Both the position numbers and the translations under genes were made by a program. Shown one piece after another: positions 45,237 to 53,927 of a stretch of 64,000 nt of DNA. Below the pieces are notes generated by a model. That model was not told where the DNA came from, made no database searches, and worked only from the letters and a program-made list of their open reading frames with translations. Each line of letters starts with the position of its first letter. Within the stretch, counting starts at the first letter, position 1. The stretch comes from Deltaproteobacteria bacterium. GTDB lineage: Bacteria; Myxococcota_A; Polyangia; Polyangiales; JADJMO01. Location of the stretch: the NCBI GenBank assembly GCA_025363655.1, contig JANYDK010000073.1, positions 175,775-239,774 of the forward strand, written 5' to 3'.

Positions 45237-45403
45237 AAGGCAACCTAGCCGCGCGCTCTCTACCCTGCGCTCTGGGTCTTGCTTTCGAATTCGTGGTCGT
45301 CGTCTCGGGTGCGTGACCGCATCCTTTGTCCGTGCTCGGTCGTCTTCTTCGAGGGAGCTTCGTCACGGCACCCGAAAGATACGACTCGAGAGGAGGACGA
45401 TCG

Positions 45404-45829
45404 ATGGCCAAGGTGAAGGGTGCAGGGACCGAGGAGTCGCCGTGGGAGCTGAAGACGCCGCCGGGGACCTCGGAATTTCAGGCGTATCGTGATGAAACGA
45501 GCGATCCGCCGGCGCTCGTCGTGCAGGTCGGGAAGACCCAGCTCCGCTACCACCTCCGGTGTCTCGACGACTTGCCGGTGATGCTGAAGAAGCACGGCGA
45601 CTGGATGGCGCTCGGCAGCGCCGACGAGCAGAAGCCGGCCGCACCAGGCACCGTCGAGGCGTGGGGACGCGCCGATGGCAACCCGGTGAAGGGATGGTAC
45701 GGCCTGAAAAAAGGCCTCCGCGGTCGTTTCGCGATGTACGTGCCGCCGGTGCTCGAGGCGCTCGGGCGCGCCGAGGTCGAGCATCTTCCGCGCAACAATC
45801 GAATGCGCGTCGGCGCGGGAAAGAAGTGA
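45404..45829 (+). CDS. Conserved hypothetical protein (DUF6855-like)
   Basis: A strong GAGGAGGA site precedes ATG 45404. The 141-residue protein begins KVKGAGTEESPWELKTPPG and contains DLPVMLKKHGDWMALGSADE and PVKGWYGLKKGLRGRFAMY, ending RNNRMRV. I recognise this as a widespread small family of unknown function, with the KxPGTSEF...LKKHGDWVxLGxADEQ pattern, probably DUF6855. No catalytic motif or signal is apparent. It is followed 13 bases later by the sigma factor gene, so the two may form an operon. Confidence 0.78.
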   Translation: MAKVKGAGTEESPWELKTPPGTSEFQAYRDETSDPPALVVQVGKTQLRYHLRCLDDLPVMLKKHGDWMALGSADEQKPAAPGTVEAWGRADGNPVKGWYGLKKGLRGRFAMYVPPVLEALGRAEVEHLPRNNRMRVGAGKK

Positions 45830-45842
45830 GTGGGCTGATATC

Positions 45843-46742
45843 GTGGCGAACGTGGCCAACGAGACCAGCGGCGAGACCGCAGAAGAGACGCCTTCGTCGC
45901 TCATCGAGGCGCGCGAGCGGTTTCTCGGGATGGTCGCCTCGGTGCGCCCCGAGCTCCATCGCTATTGCGCGAGGCTCACCGGTTCGGTGATCGACGGCGA
46001 GGACATCGTGCAAGAGACGCTCGCCAAGGGCTTCTATGCGCTCAGCCTCGCGGCCGAGGTGCCGCCGTTGCGACCGTGGCTCTTTCGCATCGCGCACAAC
46101 GCCGCGCTCGATTTTCTCAAGAGTCATGGACGCAAGTACGTCGAGCCACGCGCCGACGTCGCCGAGCTCGCCGGGTTCGTCGAGGCGCCCGATCCAGCCG
46201 TCGTCCGCGCGGCGCTGGTCCGATTTCTCGTGTTGCCGGTCAGCCAACGGAGCGCGGTCATTCTCAAGGACGTGCTCGGTCACTCGCTCGAAGAGACGGC
46301 CGAGACGATGGGGACCACGGTCATGGCGGTGAAAGCAGCCTTGGTGCGCGGGCGACGGACGCTGACGACGACGCCGACGGATGAGGAAGAAGGAGAAAAG
46401 CCCCCGCTCGCCGAGCTTCGACGTTATGCCGCGCTCTTCAACGCCCGCGATTGGGACGGCGTGCGCGCGCTCGTCGGTGACGAGTGCCGACTCGATCTCG
46501 TCTCCAAGTCCCAACGTCGCGGCAAGCAGGTCGGTGCCTATTTCGCGCGCTACGAGCGGGAGAGCGTCACGCTCGAGGTGGTGCTCCTCGAGGGGCGCCT
46601 CGCGCTCGCCGCCACCGCTGCGGGCGCGAGCGAGCCGTCGTACTTCATGTTGCTGGATTGGGAAGACGGCCACGTCCAATCGATTCGCGACTTCCGCTAC
46701 GTCTCGTACATCGCCGCCGAGGCGATCTTCGAGCGCGTCTGA
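45843..46742 (+). CDS. ECF sigma factor with C-terminal NTF2/SnoaL-like domain
   Basis: Sigma region 2 covers about residues 25-95 (GEDIVQETLAKGFYALSL, PWLFRIAHNAALDFLK). Region 4 covers about 120-175 (LPVSQRSAVILKDVLGHSLEETAETMGTTVMAVKAAL). After an acidic linker, residues 195-299 form an NTF2/SnoaL-like alpha+beta fold (RRYAALFNARDWDGVRALVG to SIRDFRYV). This is the architecture of ECF41/ECF56-type sigma factors, where the extra domain controls activity instead of a separate anti-sigma factor. Starts at GTG 45843 and 45852 are both possible. Confidence 0.88.
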   Translation: MANVANETSGETAEETPSSLIEARERFLGMVASVRPELHRYCARLTGSVIDGEDIVQETLAKGFYALSLAAEVPPLRPWLFRIAHNAALDFLKSHGRKYVEPRADVAELAGFVEAPDPAVVRAALVRFLVLPVSQRSAVILKDVLGHSLEETAETMGTTVMAVKAALVRGRRTLTTTPTDEEEGEKPPLAELRRYAALFNARDWDGVRALVGDECRLDLVSKSQRRGKQVGAYFARYERESVTLEVVLLEGRLALAATAAGASEPSYFMLLDWEDGHVQSIRDFRYVSYIAAEAIFERV

Positions 46743-46743
46743 C

Positions 46744-47073
46744 TCAAGGCGCGAGCTCGACGCGACGTGTGCGGCAGCGTTGCTTCACGCACGTGCAGAT
46801 CAACTGGTACGGCGTGACGACGGCGGGGCACTGCACGCCCGTTTTTACGTGCGATCGTGCGACGCAGAGGCGCGGGAAGCAGACACTGTCGGGGACGCAG
46901 TCGGCGCTCGTGGCGCACTCGAGCCCGGAATTGGACGCGCTCGGGCCCGCGCTGGCCGACGCGCTCGCAGGCACGGTCGACATCGGCGGCGGCTCTTTCG
47001 TCGATTCCCGACAGGAGACGTTGGAGAGCGCAATCGGCACCGACACCAGGAAAAAGAGCCGATTTCCACTCAA
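46744..47073 (-). CDS. Small cysteine-rich exported protein, coupled to TIGR02996 gene
   Basis: TTG 47073 overlaps the stop of the upstream TIGR02996 gene as TTGA and has GAGG six bases before it. The 109-residue product has a hydrophobic signal (LFFLVSVPIALSNVSC), a Ser/Ala/Pro-rich spacer, and then a compact segment with seven or eight cysteines: CATSADCVPDSVCFPRLC, followed by C...CTCVKQRC. Such CxxDxxC clusters form disulfide-bonded knots in secreted myxobacterial proteins. The lipobox is poor, so secretion or lipidation is uncertain. Placement at the edge of the ternary ATPase locus hints at a link. Confidence 0.7.
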   Translation of the reverse strand: MSGNRLFFLVSVPIALSNVSCRESTKEPPPMSTVPASASASAGPSASNSGLECATSADCVPDSVCFPRLCVARSHVKTGVQCPAVVTPYQLICTCVKQRCRTRRVELAP

Positions 47074-49460
47074 GCATCACCTCGTCTGGCCCCGAGCGCT
47101 TCGAGTCGCGGCGCGAGGACCCCGAGGTCGACGCCCGGGTCGGTCGTCCAGGTGAGACCTCCCGAAGCCACGAGCGCCGTCGCTTGCGTGAGAATCGGCG
47201 CCCAATACGAGTCTTGCTCGCCTCGTGCGAGCGCACGATGGAAGCGAAAGCTGGAGGGTCGATCGGTGCCGCCGCCGTGCCACTCGAACGTGCAGAGGTC
47301 GCCGACGACGATCACGTCGGGTACAGGAAATCGAGCGACGCGGAGGAGCTTCGCCCAACCGGCGAGGTCGGGGATTCCGCCGACGTGCCGCGCGCCGGCT
47401 TCGAGGCGCTGGAGACGACGGAAGGCGGGTACCGCGAGGAGGCGCTCGTCGGGGGGCTCGGAGCTCGTCAACCCGAGAGCTTGGAGGCCGGGAAATCGTG
47501 CCTGATCGAGCTTCACCCAGGTCTCTTCCCGATCCGTGCGATCGCCTTGGTAGGCGAGGCCGACCGAGCCGAGGCTGGTGGAGGGGCCACGTGCTGCGAA
47601 GACGGCAAGCTCGTCGAGCGTGGTGTTGCCGAGATCGCGCAGGGCCCAGAGCGGCGCCCGGCCGAGGATCTCGCGTGGCGCTCGGCGGGCGTCGCCGAAG
47701 AGCCAGAACGTCATCGCGCGCAGCGTGCACCAACGGAGATCGGCGAAGAGACGGTCGACCGTCGCGGCGTCGTTCCAGTCGAAGGCCTTGTCCGTCACCG
47801 AGATCGAGGCGAGGAGGCCGCGTGCGTGCTCGCTCTTGTAGACGAGGGGTGCGAGCGCGCCGTGGAGGGCGGCCCGGTGCGTCTTCTCGAAGGCGGCGAG
47901 CTTCGACTTGAGCTTCGCCTTGCCGCTCGCGTCGGCGAGGGCCATCGCCAGGTATTCGCCGCGTGGATCGCCGCGCCCGGCGAGGAGGTCGGCGTAGACG
48001 GAACGCGGAGCGTCCTCGTCCATGGCCTCGGCGATGGCGCGAACGAGCGCCCGTTCGTCGCGGCCGGCGTCGTCGGACTCGCCAGCGCGCTTCGCCAGTA
48101 CCTTCGTGGTCGCTTCGGAGATGCGCGTGACGAGCGCCGTCTCCTCCAACGTCAGCGACGAAGGTCGATCGCAGGCGGACGTGAAAGCTTCCCGCGTTCG
48201 TCGCAGGTGTTGGCGCTCGCTGCGGACGCGATCGACGGCAGCGTTGCGGTTCTCCATCGCATCGCCTCGCGCGACGATCAGCTCGCGCTGTCGCGGATCG
48301 GCGTGGTGCACCAAGGCGTCGTAGACGAAGCGCCAGAGGACGGGCCGCGAGCCGAGGAGAAAGTCCTCGAAGAGGAGCGCGAGGCGACGTCCGACGCGGG
48401 GATCGGGCGGCCATTGCAGCACCGAGGCGAGGCGCTCTTCGGCGTCGACGAGCTTGCCGGCGGTGACCGAGCCGAGGAGCCGCCCGACGTCCGTCGCCTT
48501 GGGCGCACGACCGATCGCGAGCCAGGCCGCGTGTATCTCCGCTGGCTTGCCGACCTCGAGAGAAGGCAACGTCACGTCGATGGCGCGTCCGAGAGTTTCG
48601 ATCAGCTCGGCGATCGCCGGTGCACGACGCTCGCCCCAGAAGGTCACCAGCGCGCCCAGCGCCATCGCGAAATCTCCCTCATTTACCGCGCGATGGGCGA
48701 CCTCGAGGCCTCCGCGCGGCGTCTGCGTCTCGTTGGTCGCCTTGGTATCACCGGCAGATGCGGCCTTGGGAGCCTTCGCGCCCGTCTTGCTTGGGCTGCT
48801 CGGTGAGGGCTTCGTCGTCGTCGCCGTTTCGACCGGCTCCTTCGAGAGCTCGAGGGCGCGCTTCTTCAATGCTCCCAGTCGTTCACGCTCCTCGGGCGTG
48901 GGTGTCGCGGGCGCCGCGAGCTGTGGCAAGGCCTTCTCGATCCACGCGGTCAGCTTCGGCCAGAACTTCGAGGTGCCGCCCGACTTCTTCGCGCGTGCAC
49001 GAAGGCGCCCTTCGGCGCGTGCATCGACGTAGCTCGGCAAGGCCGAGAAGAGCATGGTCCACATCGGAAAGTTCGAGCTCGAGGTAATCGGCGGCTCGTC
49101 GATCATCTCCAGCAGCTTGGCGCCGAGACGTGGATCGGTCGGCCAATCGAGGAGCGCGCGCAGGCGCAAGGGGAGGGTGCCCTTGGGGTCGGCGTCGAGG
49201 ACCTGCAAGAGGTGCGGTAAGTCGCCGAGGTCGCGCGCCATCGCCCGGGCCGTGAACGCGGCATCGAGCGCCTTGGCGGAGGCGACGATCGGCGCATGGG
49301 CGCGCGCCAGATCTTTCGACACGATCTCGACGATCTCCTCGACTGCAGCACATCGTCGCGTACGCCACGCGCCGAGCAGCGCTTCGAGCGCGGCGGAACG
49401 ATCGGAACGGGCGAGCGCGCGGGTGGCGACCTCGAGGGGGTCCTTCGAGACGGGCGACAT
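47070..49460 (-). CDS. TIGR02996-domain protein with duplicated N-terminal module
   Basis: This is a 796-residue soluble protein. A helical module of about 150 residues occurs twice (about 10-165 and 245-400); both copies contain LxALxxxW..R...A..E and RL...L.WP.DPR.G..L. A Thr/Ser/Pro/Lys linker separates them. Around residues 468-508 lies the TIGR02996-type repeat-companion motif (ERALVRAIAEAMDED, then VYADLLAGRGDPRGEYLAM). The last 280 residues are leucine-rich-repeat-like (RRLQRLEAGARHVGG). It is divergent from the nine-gene operon starting 62 bases away and is a paralogue of that operon's last gene. Confidence 0.82.
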   Translation of the reverse strand: MSPVSKDPLEVATRALARSDRSAALEALLGAWRTRRCAAVEEIVEIVSKDLARAHAPIVASAKALDAAFTARAMARDLGDLPHLLQVLDADPKGTLPLRLRALLDWPTDPRLGAKLLEMIDEPPITSSSNFPMWTMLFSALPSYVDARAEGRLRARAKKSGGTSKFWPKLTAWIEKALPQLAAPATPTPEERERLGALKKRALELSKEPVETATTTKPSPSSPSKTGAKAPKAASAGDTKATNETQTPRGGLEVAHRAVNEGDFAMALGALVTFWGERRAPAIAELIETLGRAIDVTLPSLEVGKPAEIHAAWLAIGRAPKATDVGRLLGSVTAGKLVDAEERLASVLQWPPDPRVGRRLALLFEDFLLGSRPVLWRFVYDALVHHADPRQRELIVARGDAMENRNAAVDRVRSERQHLRRTREAFTSACDRPSSLTLEETALVTRISEATTKVLAKRAGESDDAGRDERALVRAIAEAMDEDAPRSVYADLLAGRGDPRGEYLAMALADASGKAKLKSKLAAFEKTHRAALHGALAPLVYKSEHARGLLASISVTDKAFDWNDAATVDRLFADLRWCTLRAMTFWLFGDARRAPREILGRAPLWALRDLGNTTLDELAVFAARGPSTSLGSVGLAYQGDRTDREETWVKLDQARFPGLQALGLTSSEPPDERLLAVPAFRRLQRLEAGARHVGGIPDLAGWAKLLRVARFPVPDVIVVGDLCTFEWHGGGTDRPSSFRFHRALARGEQDSYWAPILTQATALVASGGLTWTTDPGVDLGVLAPRLEALGARRGDA

Positions 49461-49522
49461 GGGAAAGAAGTACCTCGGTCATCGCTCGGCATCGAGCCGG
49501 GACGTGCGGTACGCTCGGCGAC

Positions 49523-50113
49523 GTGGAGGTCCCGCCGCTCGTCGTCGCGCAGCGCGTCGCCCGCACCGACGCCGAGGGTCCCGGGCTTCGGTACGCCGTC
49601 TGGGTCGCTGGATGCACGATTCGCTGCCCCGGCTGCTGCAATCCGGAGATGTTCGACGCGCGTGCCGGTGAGGCGATCGCGATCGAGACGCTCGCCGACG
49701 ACGTGAGACGCGCCGCGGTCGACGGACTGACGCTCCTCGGTGGCGAGCCGTTCGAGCAAGCCGCTGCGTGCGCCTCGTTGGCCTCGGCGGTGGCCTCGGC
49801 GGGCGGCTCGGTGATGGTGTTCACCGGCTACCTTCGCGAAGACCTCGAGCGTCGCGACGACCCGCACGTGCGACGGCTCCTCGCGGTGACCGACCTCCTC
49901 GTCGACGGACCTTACATGCGCGATCGACCCGAGACCTCGCGTCGGTGGATCGGCTCCGCGAACCAGCGCATGCACTTTCTATCTTCGCGTCATTTTCCCG
50001 GAGATCCGCGCCTCTCTGCGCCCAACCAACTGGTCATCCGGCTCGAGCGCGGCTCGCTCGCGGTGCATGGATTTCCAGCTCGTTCGCTCTTCGCACGCGC
50101 CCGCCGCTCATGA
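49523..50113 (+). CDS. Radical-SAM activating-enzyme-like protein (single 4Fe-4S domain)
   Basis: This 196-residue protein starts with GTG. The cluster motif is CTIRCPGC (CxxxCxxC, residues 31-38), preceded by GPGLRYAVWVAGC. The SAM-binding GGE is present in LTLLGGEPFEQ near residue 75. VTDLLVDGPYMRD and RRWIGSANQRMHF match activases for glycyl-radical enzymes such as NrdG/PflA, in a compact version. No glycyl-radical enzyme lies nearby. It is the first gene of the FtsH/MoxR operon, and its stop overlaps the next start as ATGA. It may modify a component of the system. Confidence 0.85.
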   Translation: MEVPPLVVAQRVARTDAEGPGLRYAVWVAGCTIRCPGCCNPEMFDARAGEAIAIETLADDVRRAAVDGLTLLGGEPFEQAAACASLASAVASAGGSVMVFTGYLREDLERRDDPHVRRLLAVTDLLVDGPYMRDRPETSRRWIGSANQRMHFLSSRHFPGDPRLSAPNQLVIRLERGSLAVHGFPARSLFARARRS

Positions 50114-51219
50114 ACGCGCCCGGCACGCTCCACCATGTTCGCGAGCCCGAAGGGGAGTTGCTCCGCGTCGCGCGAGCGCTCTTCGAGCCCAAGACGCACG
50201 CGAGCATCCTTCCCATTCTGCGTCAGGCGTGTCCGCTCGCGCCGAAGCTGGGAGAGAGCGCGATGCGCGTGCTGAAGGACGTGCTCGGCAAGGGGCTGGT
50301 GCGGCTCCTCGCGCGTGCGAGTGCCACGCCTCGGCTGCGGACGACGGTCGCGCAAACTGGGTCGGAGCTGGCGCGGCCGCCAAAGCTCGAGGTCTCGGCG
50401 TCATCGTTCGAGCTCCTTCGCTGGATGGTCGCGCGGCCGTTGGTGTCGACGGCGCAAGAGCACCGCCTCGAGCTCACTTCGCCGCTGACGTTCGCCGATC
50501 AGCTGCTTTTCGCGCTCGCGTTCGATGCGCTCGACGCGGCCCGGCTCGGTGGCATCTTGCGCACGCAGCTCGGCGAACGGGTTCTTGCCTGTCCGTATCT
50601 CTGGCTCCTGACGCCAGATCTCGGCCCGGTCACCCACGTGCCGAGCGCCGAGAGCTTCGCCGGGCTCGCCGAGGAGGAGGGCGCCGATGCACTGTGGCTG
50701 AGCTCGGGGTTGATCACGCCACGGCAGCTGCGCGTCGAGCGCGCGAAGGCCATCGACGCCGACGTCGAGCGACTCGAACGCATCTCGCTGGCGCACGCGG
50801 CAGTGCTCGAACGCGCGACCGCAGCGATCGTCGCCTCGCGTCGTCTGCATGCCCTGACGTTCCTCTTCGAGGTCGAGGCCGCGCTGATCCCGAACGCCGA
50901 AGTGCCATTCGAGGCGCGCGCCCTCGTGCGCACGAACTTTCCGTCTGGCCTCTCACTTTCGCAGCGCGAGAGGATTCGGCGCGCTGGTTCGGCGTCGCAC
51001 CGCGCGCTCGGAGCGGTCGCCGTGCTTCGTGAGCGCCTCCGTTCGATCGGCTTCGTCGACGACGAGTACGACGAAGCGCAGCGCCTTCAGCGATTCCTCG
51101 AACCCTGGGATGAAGGCCGTTTCGCGCGCGCCGCCGATGTCGTCCGCATCTCCGAGGGGCTCGACGTGTCTGACGTGCCTGCGATGCCTGACGTGACCGA
51201 ATCGGAGGAAGCAACGTGA
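50110..51219 (+). CDS. Uncharacterised component of the FtsH-MoxR operon
   Basis: This 369-residue soluble protein has a mostly alpha-helical composition and no catalytic motif that I recognise. Noticeable stretches are LRVARALFEPKTHASILPIL, FADQLLFALAFDALDAARLG, ACPYLWLLTPDLG and ALTFLFEVEAALIPN. The tail (SDVPAMPDVTESEEAT) is built from 9-bp repeats. Both ends overlap neighbours (ATGA at the start, GTGA at the end), which indicates strict co-translation. It is probably one of the accessory X proteins of FtsH-vWA-MoxR ternary systems. No individual function can be assigned. Confidence 0.72.
   Translation: MNAPGTLHHVREPEGELLRVARALFEPKTHASILPILRQACPLAPKLGESAMRVLKDVLGKGLVRLLARASATPRLRTTVAQTGSELARPPKLEVSASSFELLRWMVARPLVSTAQEHRLELTSPLTFADQLLFALAFDALDAARLGGILRTQLGERVLACPYLWLLTPDLGPVTHVPSAESFAGLAEEEGADALWLSSGLITPRQLRVERAKAIDADVERLERISLAHAAVLERATAAIVASRRLHALTFLFEVEAALIPNAEVPFEARALVRTNFPSGLSLSQRERIRRAGSASHRALGAVAVLRERLRSIGFVDDEYDEAQRLQRFLEPWDEGRFARAADVVRISEGLDVSDVPAMPDVTESEEAT
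51163..51198 (+). repeat. 9-bp tandem repeat, four units
   Basis: GACGTGTCT, GACGTGCCT, GCGATGCCT and GACGTGACC encode VS-DVP-AMP-DVT at the C-terminus of the 50110 gene product. Confidence 0.72.
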
Positions 51220-51800
51220 GCCGCGCCTACCGCATTCGCATCTCCGAGACCGTGGAGCGCGTCGTCCACGTCGAGGACGGCGTCGCCACTACGCTCGAAT
51301 TGCTGCCGATTCTGCCGAAGGAGCGGATGAGCGAGCTCCTCGCGTCGGCGCTCGTCGGCGTCGGAATGATCGTCGAGGCAGGCGTCGCCAAGCGTGTCGA
51401 CCTCAGCGCCCAGGGGGAGGTCACCGTCGCGGTCGAGCTCGCGACGGGCATCGTCACCGTCACGGTCGCCAAGGCGGAGGACGTGCAAGTCGAAGGTGTG
51501 GCGCAGAGGGTGTTGCCGGAGCGGGCGTCGGTCGCGCATGACGCGAAGATTCGTGACGATCTGAAACGAGCCGCGGTAGCGCTCGCCGAAGGAGAGGTGG
51601 CGCGGGTGACGGAAGATGTGCGCCGCGCCGCCACCGAGCACCTCGAAGGACGTCTGCGCGACGTGCGCGCCGAGCTCGATCGCATCGTCCATGGTGTCAC
51701 CGCCGCGGCCCTCAAGGAGCGCGCCTCGCAGATCGGCGAGATCGAAGAGATCGAGGAGGACGCCGAAGCCGGCACGCTCACGATCAAGGTCAAGGTCTGA
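51216..51800 (+). CDS. Small accessory protein of the FtsH-MoxR operon
   Basis: This 194-residue protein begins AYRIRISETVERVVHVEDGV, a beta-hairpin region, followed by LELLPILPKERMSELLA. Hydrophobic beta strands (TVAVELATGIVTVTVAKAE), a long charged helix (about residues 105-165), and a closing strand TLTIKVKV complete it. I recognise the YRIRxSETVxRVVHVEDGV start from similar proteins that sit beside FtsH-like genes in planctomycetes and myxobacteria. The GTG start overlaps the previous stop, and the FtsH-like gene follows two bases later. It probably binds that ATPase as an adaptor or partner. Confidence 0.72.
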   Translation: MSRAYRIRISETVERVVHVEDGVATTLELLPILPKERMSELLASALVGVGMIVEAGVAKRVDLSAQGEVTVAVELATGIVTVTVAKAEDVQVEGVAQRVLPERASVAHDAKIRDDLKRAAVALAEGEVARVTEDVRRAATEHLEGRLRDVRAELDRIVHGVTAAALKERASQIGEIEEIEEDAEAGTLTIKVKV

Positions 51801-51802
51801 AC

Positions 51803-51838
51803 ATGCACGAGACGCACGAGACGCACGAGATGCCCGAG
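51803..51838 (+). repeat. 9-bp tandem repeat, four units, at FtsH-like gene start
   Basis: ATGCACGAG, ACGCACGAG, ACGCACGAG and ATGCCCGAG form the first twelve codons (M-HE-T-HE-T-HE-M-PE). The unit includes the start codon itself. Confidence 0.75.
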
Positions 51839-53911
51839 ACCGAGCTCCCGACCGAGTTGTCGACCTCGGCCTCGGTCGAGGCGGCGTACCCGAGCGAGAT
51901 CTCGCGTTGTCTCGACGCGCTCGCGCGCCGGCTGCCGGTGCTCATCGAGTGTGAGAAGGAACTTTCACCCTACCTTTACAAGGCGATTCGAGATCGCCTC
52001 AAGCCCAGCGGGGTGCGCTGCATCTACCTCGACGGGCGTCCTGCCGCCGACGCACCGCCGGGCTCTCCGCAAGGTGCGATCGCGGTCATGCTCGGGCAGC
52101 TGCGCGACGTCGTGCGCGGACCGACCGGCGAGCGCATCGTCGTCCTCCCTCACCTCGACCTGCTCACCACGGGAAGCGGCGGGCTGACGGGCGAGGCGCG
52201 CGAGGTGATCCCGCTGCTCTACGAGAATCCAGAGATTCTCTGGCTCGGCTTCAAGGATCCTTCGTTTCCGCTCCCCGAGGTGATCAGCGGTCTCTTCCCG
52301 CACCACGAGTCGATCCTCGGCGTGCCGCGCGATCGCCTGGTGCACCTCGTGACCCGTCGCGAGGCGCGCAAGCTCGGTCGCACGTTCGAGCCCTTCGCGC
52401 TCTACAAGCACGTCTCCGGCGTCAACGCCGTGCGCCTCCGCCGACTCCTCGGCTCGCTCACCGGCGAAGACTACCCGACGAACGGCGCGGCGGTGTTCGC
52501 GCAGCTTCGCGCGGGCACGCTCGGTCCGACGCTGACGGTGCCGGAGATCGATCTCCATCGCGACATCGGCGGCTATTCACGGGTGAAAGAGCGTCTGCAA
52601 CGCGAGATCCTCGACGTGCTCGCGGCCAAAGATCGCCTCACCGACAGCGCCGCGATTGGGCGACTCGAGCAGCTCCTCCCGCGGGGGATGATTTTCTGGG
52701 GCCCGCCGGGCACCGGGAAGACGCTCTTCGCCAAGGGAATGGCGACTGCGCTCGGGGCCGCGGTGACCGTCGTCAGTGGTCCGGAGCTGAAGAGTCGTTG
52801 GGTCGGCGAGAGCGAAGAGCGCATCCGTCAGGTGTTCGTCCGCGCACGGCAGAGCGCGCCGGCGATCATCATCTTCGACGAGCTCGACTCGTTCGCCGCG
52901 GCGCGAGGCACCTACGGCGGCTCGGGCGTCGAGCACTCGATGGTGAACCAGCTCCTCACCGAGATGGATGGCTTCCGCAGCGACGAGCTCGTCTTCGTCG
53001 TCGGCACCACCAACTTCGTCGAGAGCGTCGACCCCGCGCTGCTGCGCCCGGGGCGCTTCGAATTCCATCTCCAGGTGCCCTATCCCGACGCCGACGATCG
53101 GCGGGAGGTGCTGGAGATTTACGATCGCCGGCTCGAGCTGCAGCTGTCTCCGCGTGCGCTCGAGTTCGCGGTCAAACGGACCGGTGATCCCCTCGAGAGC
53201 GCCGGGGGTGGCGACGGCGTGCGCTACTCGGGCGATCACTTGCGCGCGCTTTGCCGACAAATCGCGCGCAATCGCCTGCGTGAGTCGACGAGTGCGCCCA
53301 CCGAGGTGCTGGACGTCGAGCGCGCCCTCGAGGCCTATCTCGAGAGGCCGACGCTGACGCCGCACGAAGAGCGGGTGGTGGCGACACATGAAGCCGGTCA
53401 CGCGCTCTGCGCCATGCACTGTCCGCACGCGCCCGCGATCGATCGCATCTCCATCCGCGGAGACGCCGGTGGCGCGCTCGGGTTCGTCCAATACGCCGAT
53501 CCTGCGCATCGCTACGTCGTCACGCAAAAGCAGCTCCTCGACTCGATTTGCGTGCTCTTCGGCGGACGCGAGGCCGAGCTGCTCCTCTGCGACGATCTCT
53601 CGGCCGGCTCGGCACACGATCTCGATCGGGCGACCCGCATCGCTCGCTCGCTCGTCGAAGAGCTCGGCATGGGCGGCGACGCGCTCGGGCGACGGAGCTT
53701 CTCGGCCGGTCACGGTCCACACCAGGCGCCCGTCGCCGATGCCACGCGACAACTGATCGACGCCGAAGTGCGGACGATCCTCGAACGTGAGCGGCTCCGG
53801 GCCCGCGGCATCCTCGAGGCCGAGCGCGCCTCGCTCGAGGCCCTGCGTGATTTGGTGCTGGAAAAAAAGGTGATCGAGCGCGAAGCGTTCGCGCACCTCG
53901 GTGGCAAGTGA
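51803..53911 (+). CDS. Soluble FtsH-like AAA+ zinc metalloprotease
   Basis: Residues 30-230 look like a decayed AAA-type domain (IVVLPHLDLL in Walker B position, no Walker A). The active AAA+ module follows with Walker A GPPGTGKTLFAKG (about 298-305), a pore-loop region near SRWVGESEERIRQVF, Walker B IIIFDELDSF (about 354) and LLRPGRFEFHLQVP with the arginine finger. The M41 protease domain has HEAGH (about 528) and the third zinc ligand in AHDLDRATRIARSLVEELGM (about 605). Unlike FtsH it has no membrane span, so it would act in the cytosol. N-terminal HETHETHEMPE is repeat-derived. Confidence 0.93.
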   Translation: MHETHETHEMPETELPTELSTSASVEAAYPSEISRCLDALARRLPVLIECEKELSPYLYKAIRDRLKPSGVRCIYLDGRPAADAPPGSPQGAIAVMLGQLRDVVRGPTGERIVVLPHLDLLTTGSGGLTGEAREVIPLLYENPEILWLGFKDPSFPLPEVISGLFPHHESILGVPRDRLVHLVTRREARKLGRTFEPFALYKHVSGVNAVRLRRLLGSLTGEDYPTNGAAVFAQLRAGTLGPTLTVPEIDLHRDIGGYSRVKERLQREILDVLAAKDRLTDSAAIGRLEQLLPRGMIFWGPPGTGKTLFAKGMATALGAAVTVVSGPELKSRWVGESEERIRQVFVRARQSAPAIIIFDELDSFAAARGTYGGSGVEHSMVNQLLTEMDGFRSDELVFVVGTTNFVESVDPALLRPGRFEFHLQVPYPDADDRREVLEIYDRRLELQLSPRALEFAVKRTGDPLESAGGGDGVRYSGDHLRALCRQIARNRLRESTSAPTEVLDVERALEAYLERPTLTPHEERVVATHEAGHALCAMHCPHAPAIDRISIRGDAGGALGFVQYADPAHRYVVTQKQLLDSICVLFGGREAELLLCDDLSAGSAHDLDRATRIARSLVEELGMGGDALGRRSFSAGHGPHQAPVADATRQLIDAEVRTILERERLRARGILEAERASLEALRDLVLEKKVIEREAFAHLGGK

Positions 53912-53927
53912 CGGAGGAGCTCTAGCC

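Noticed and set aside
46697..47236. A 179-codon minus-strand frame overlapping the Cys-rich gene.
   Set aside because: It is Arg/Ser-rich with no signal or domain. The overlapping frame with the TTGA coupling and signal peptide is the better gene.
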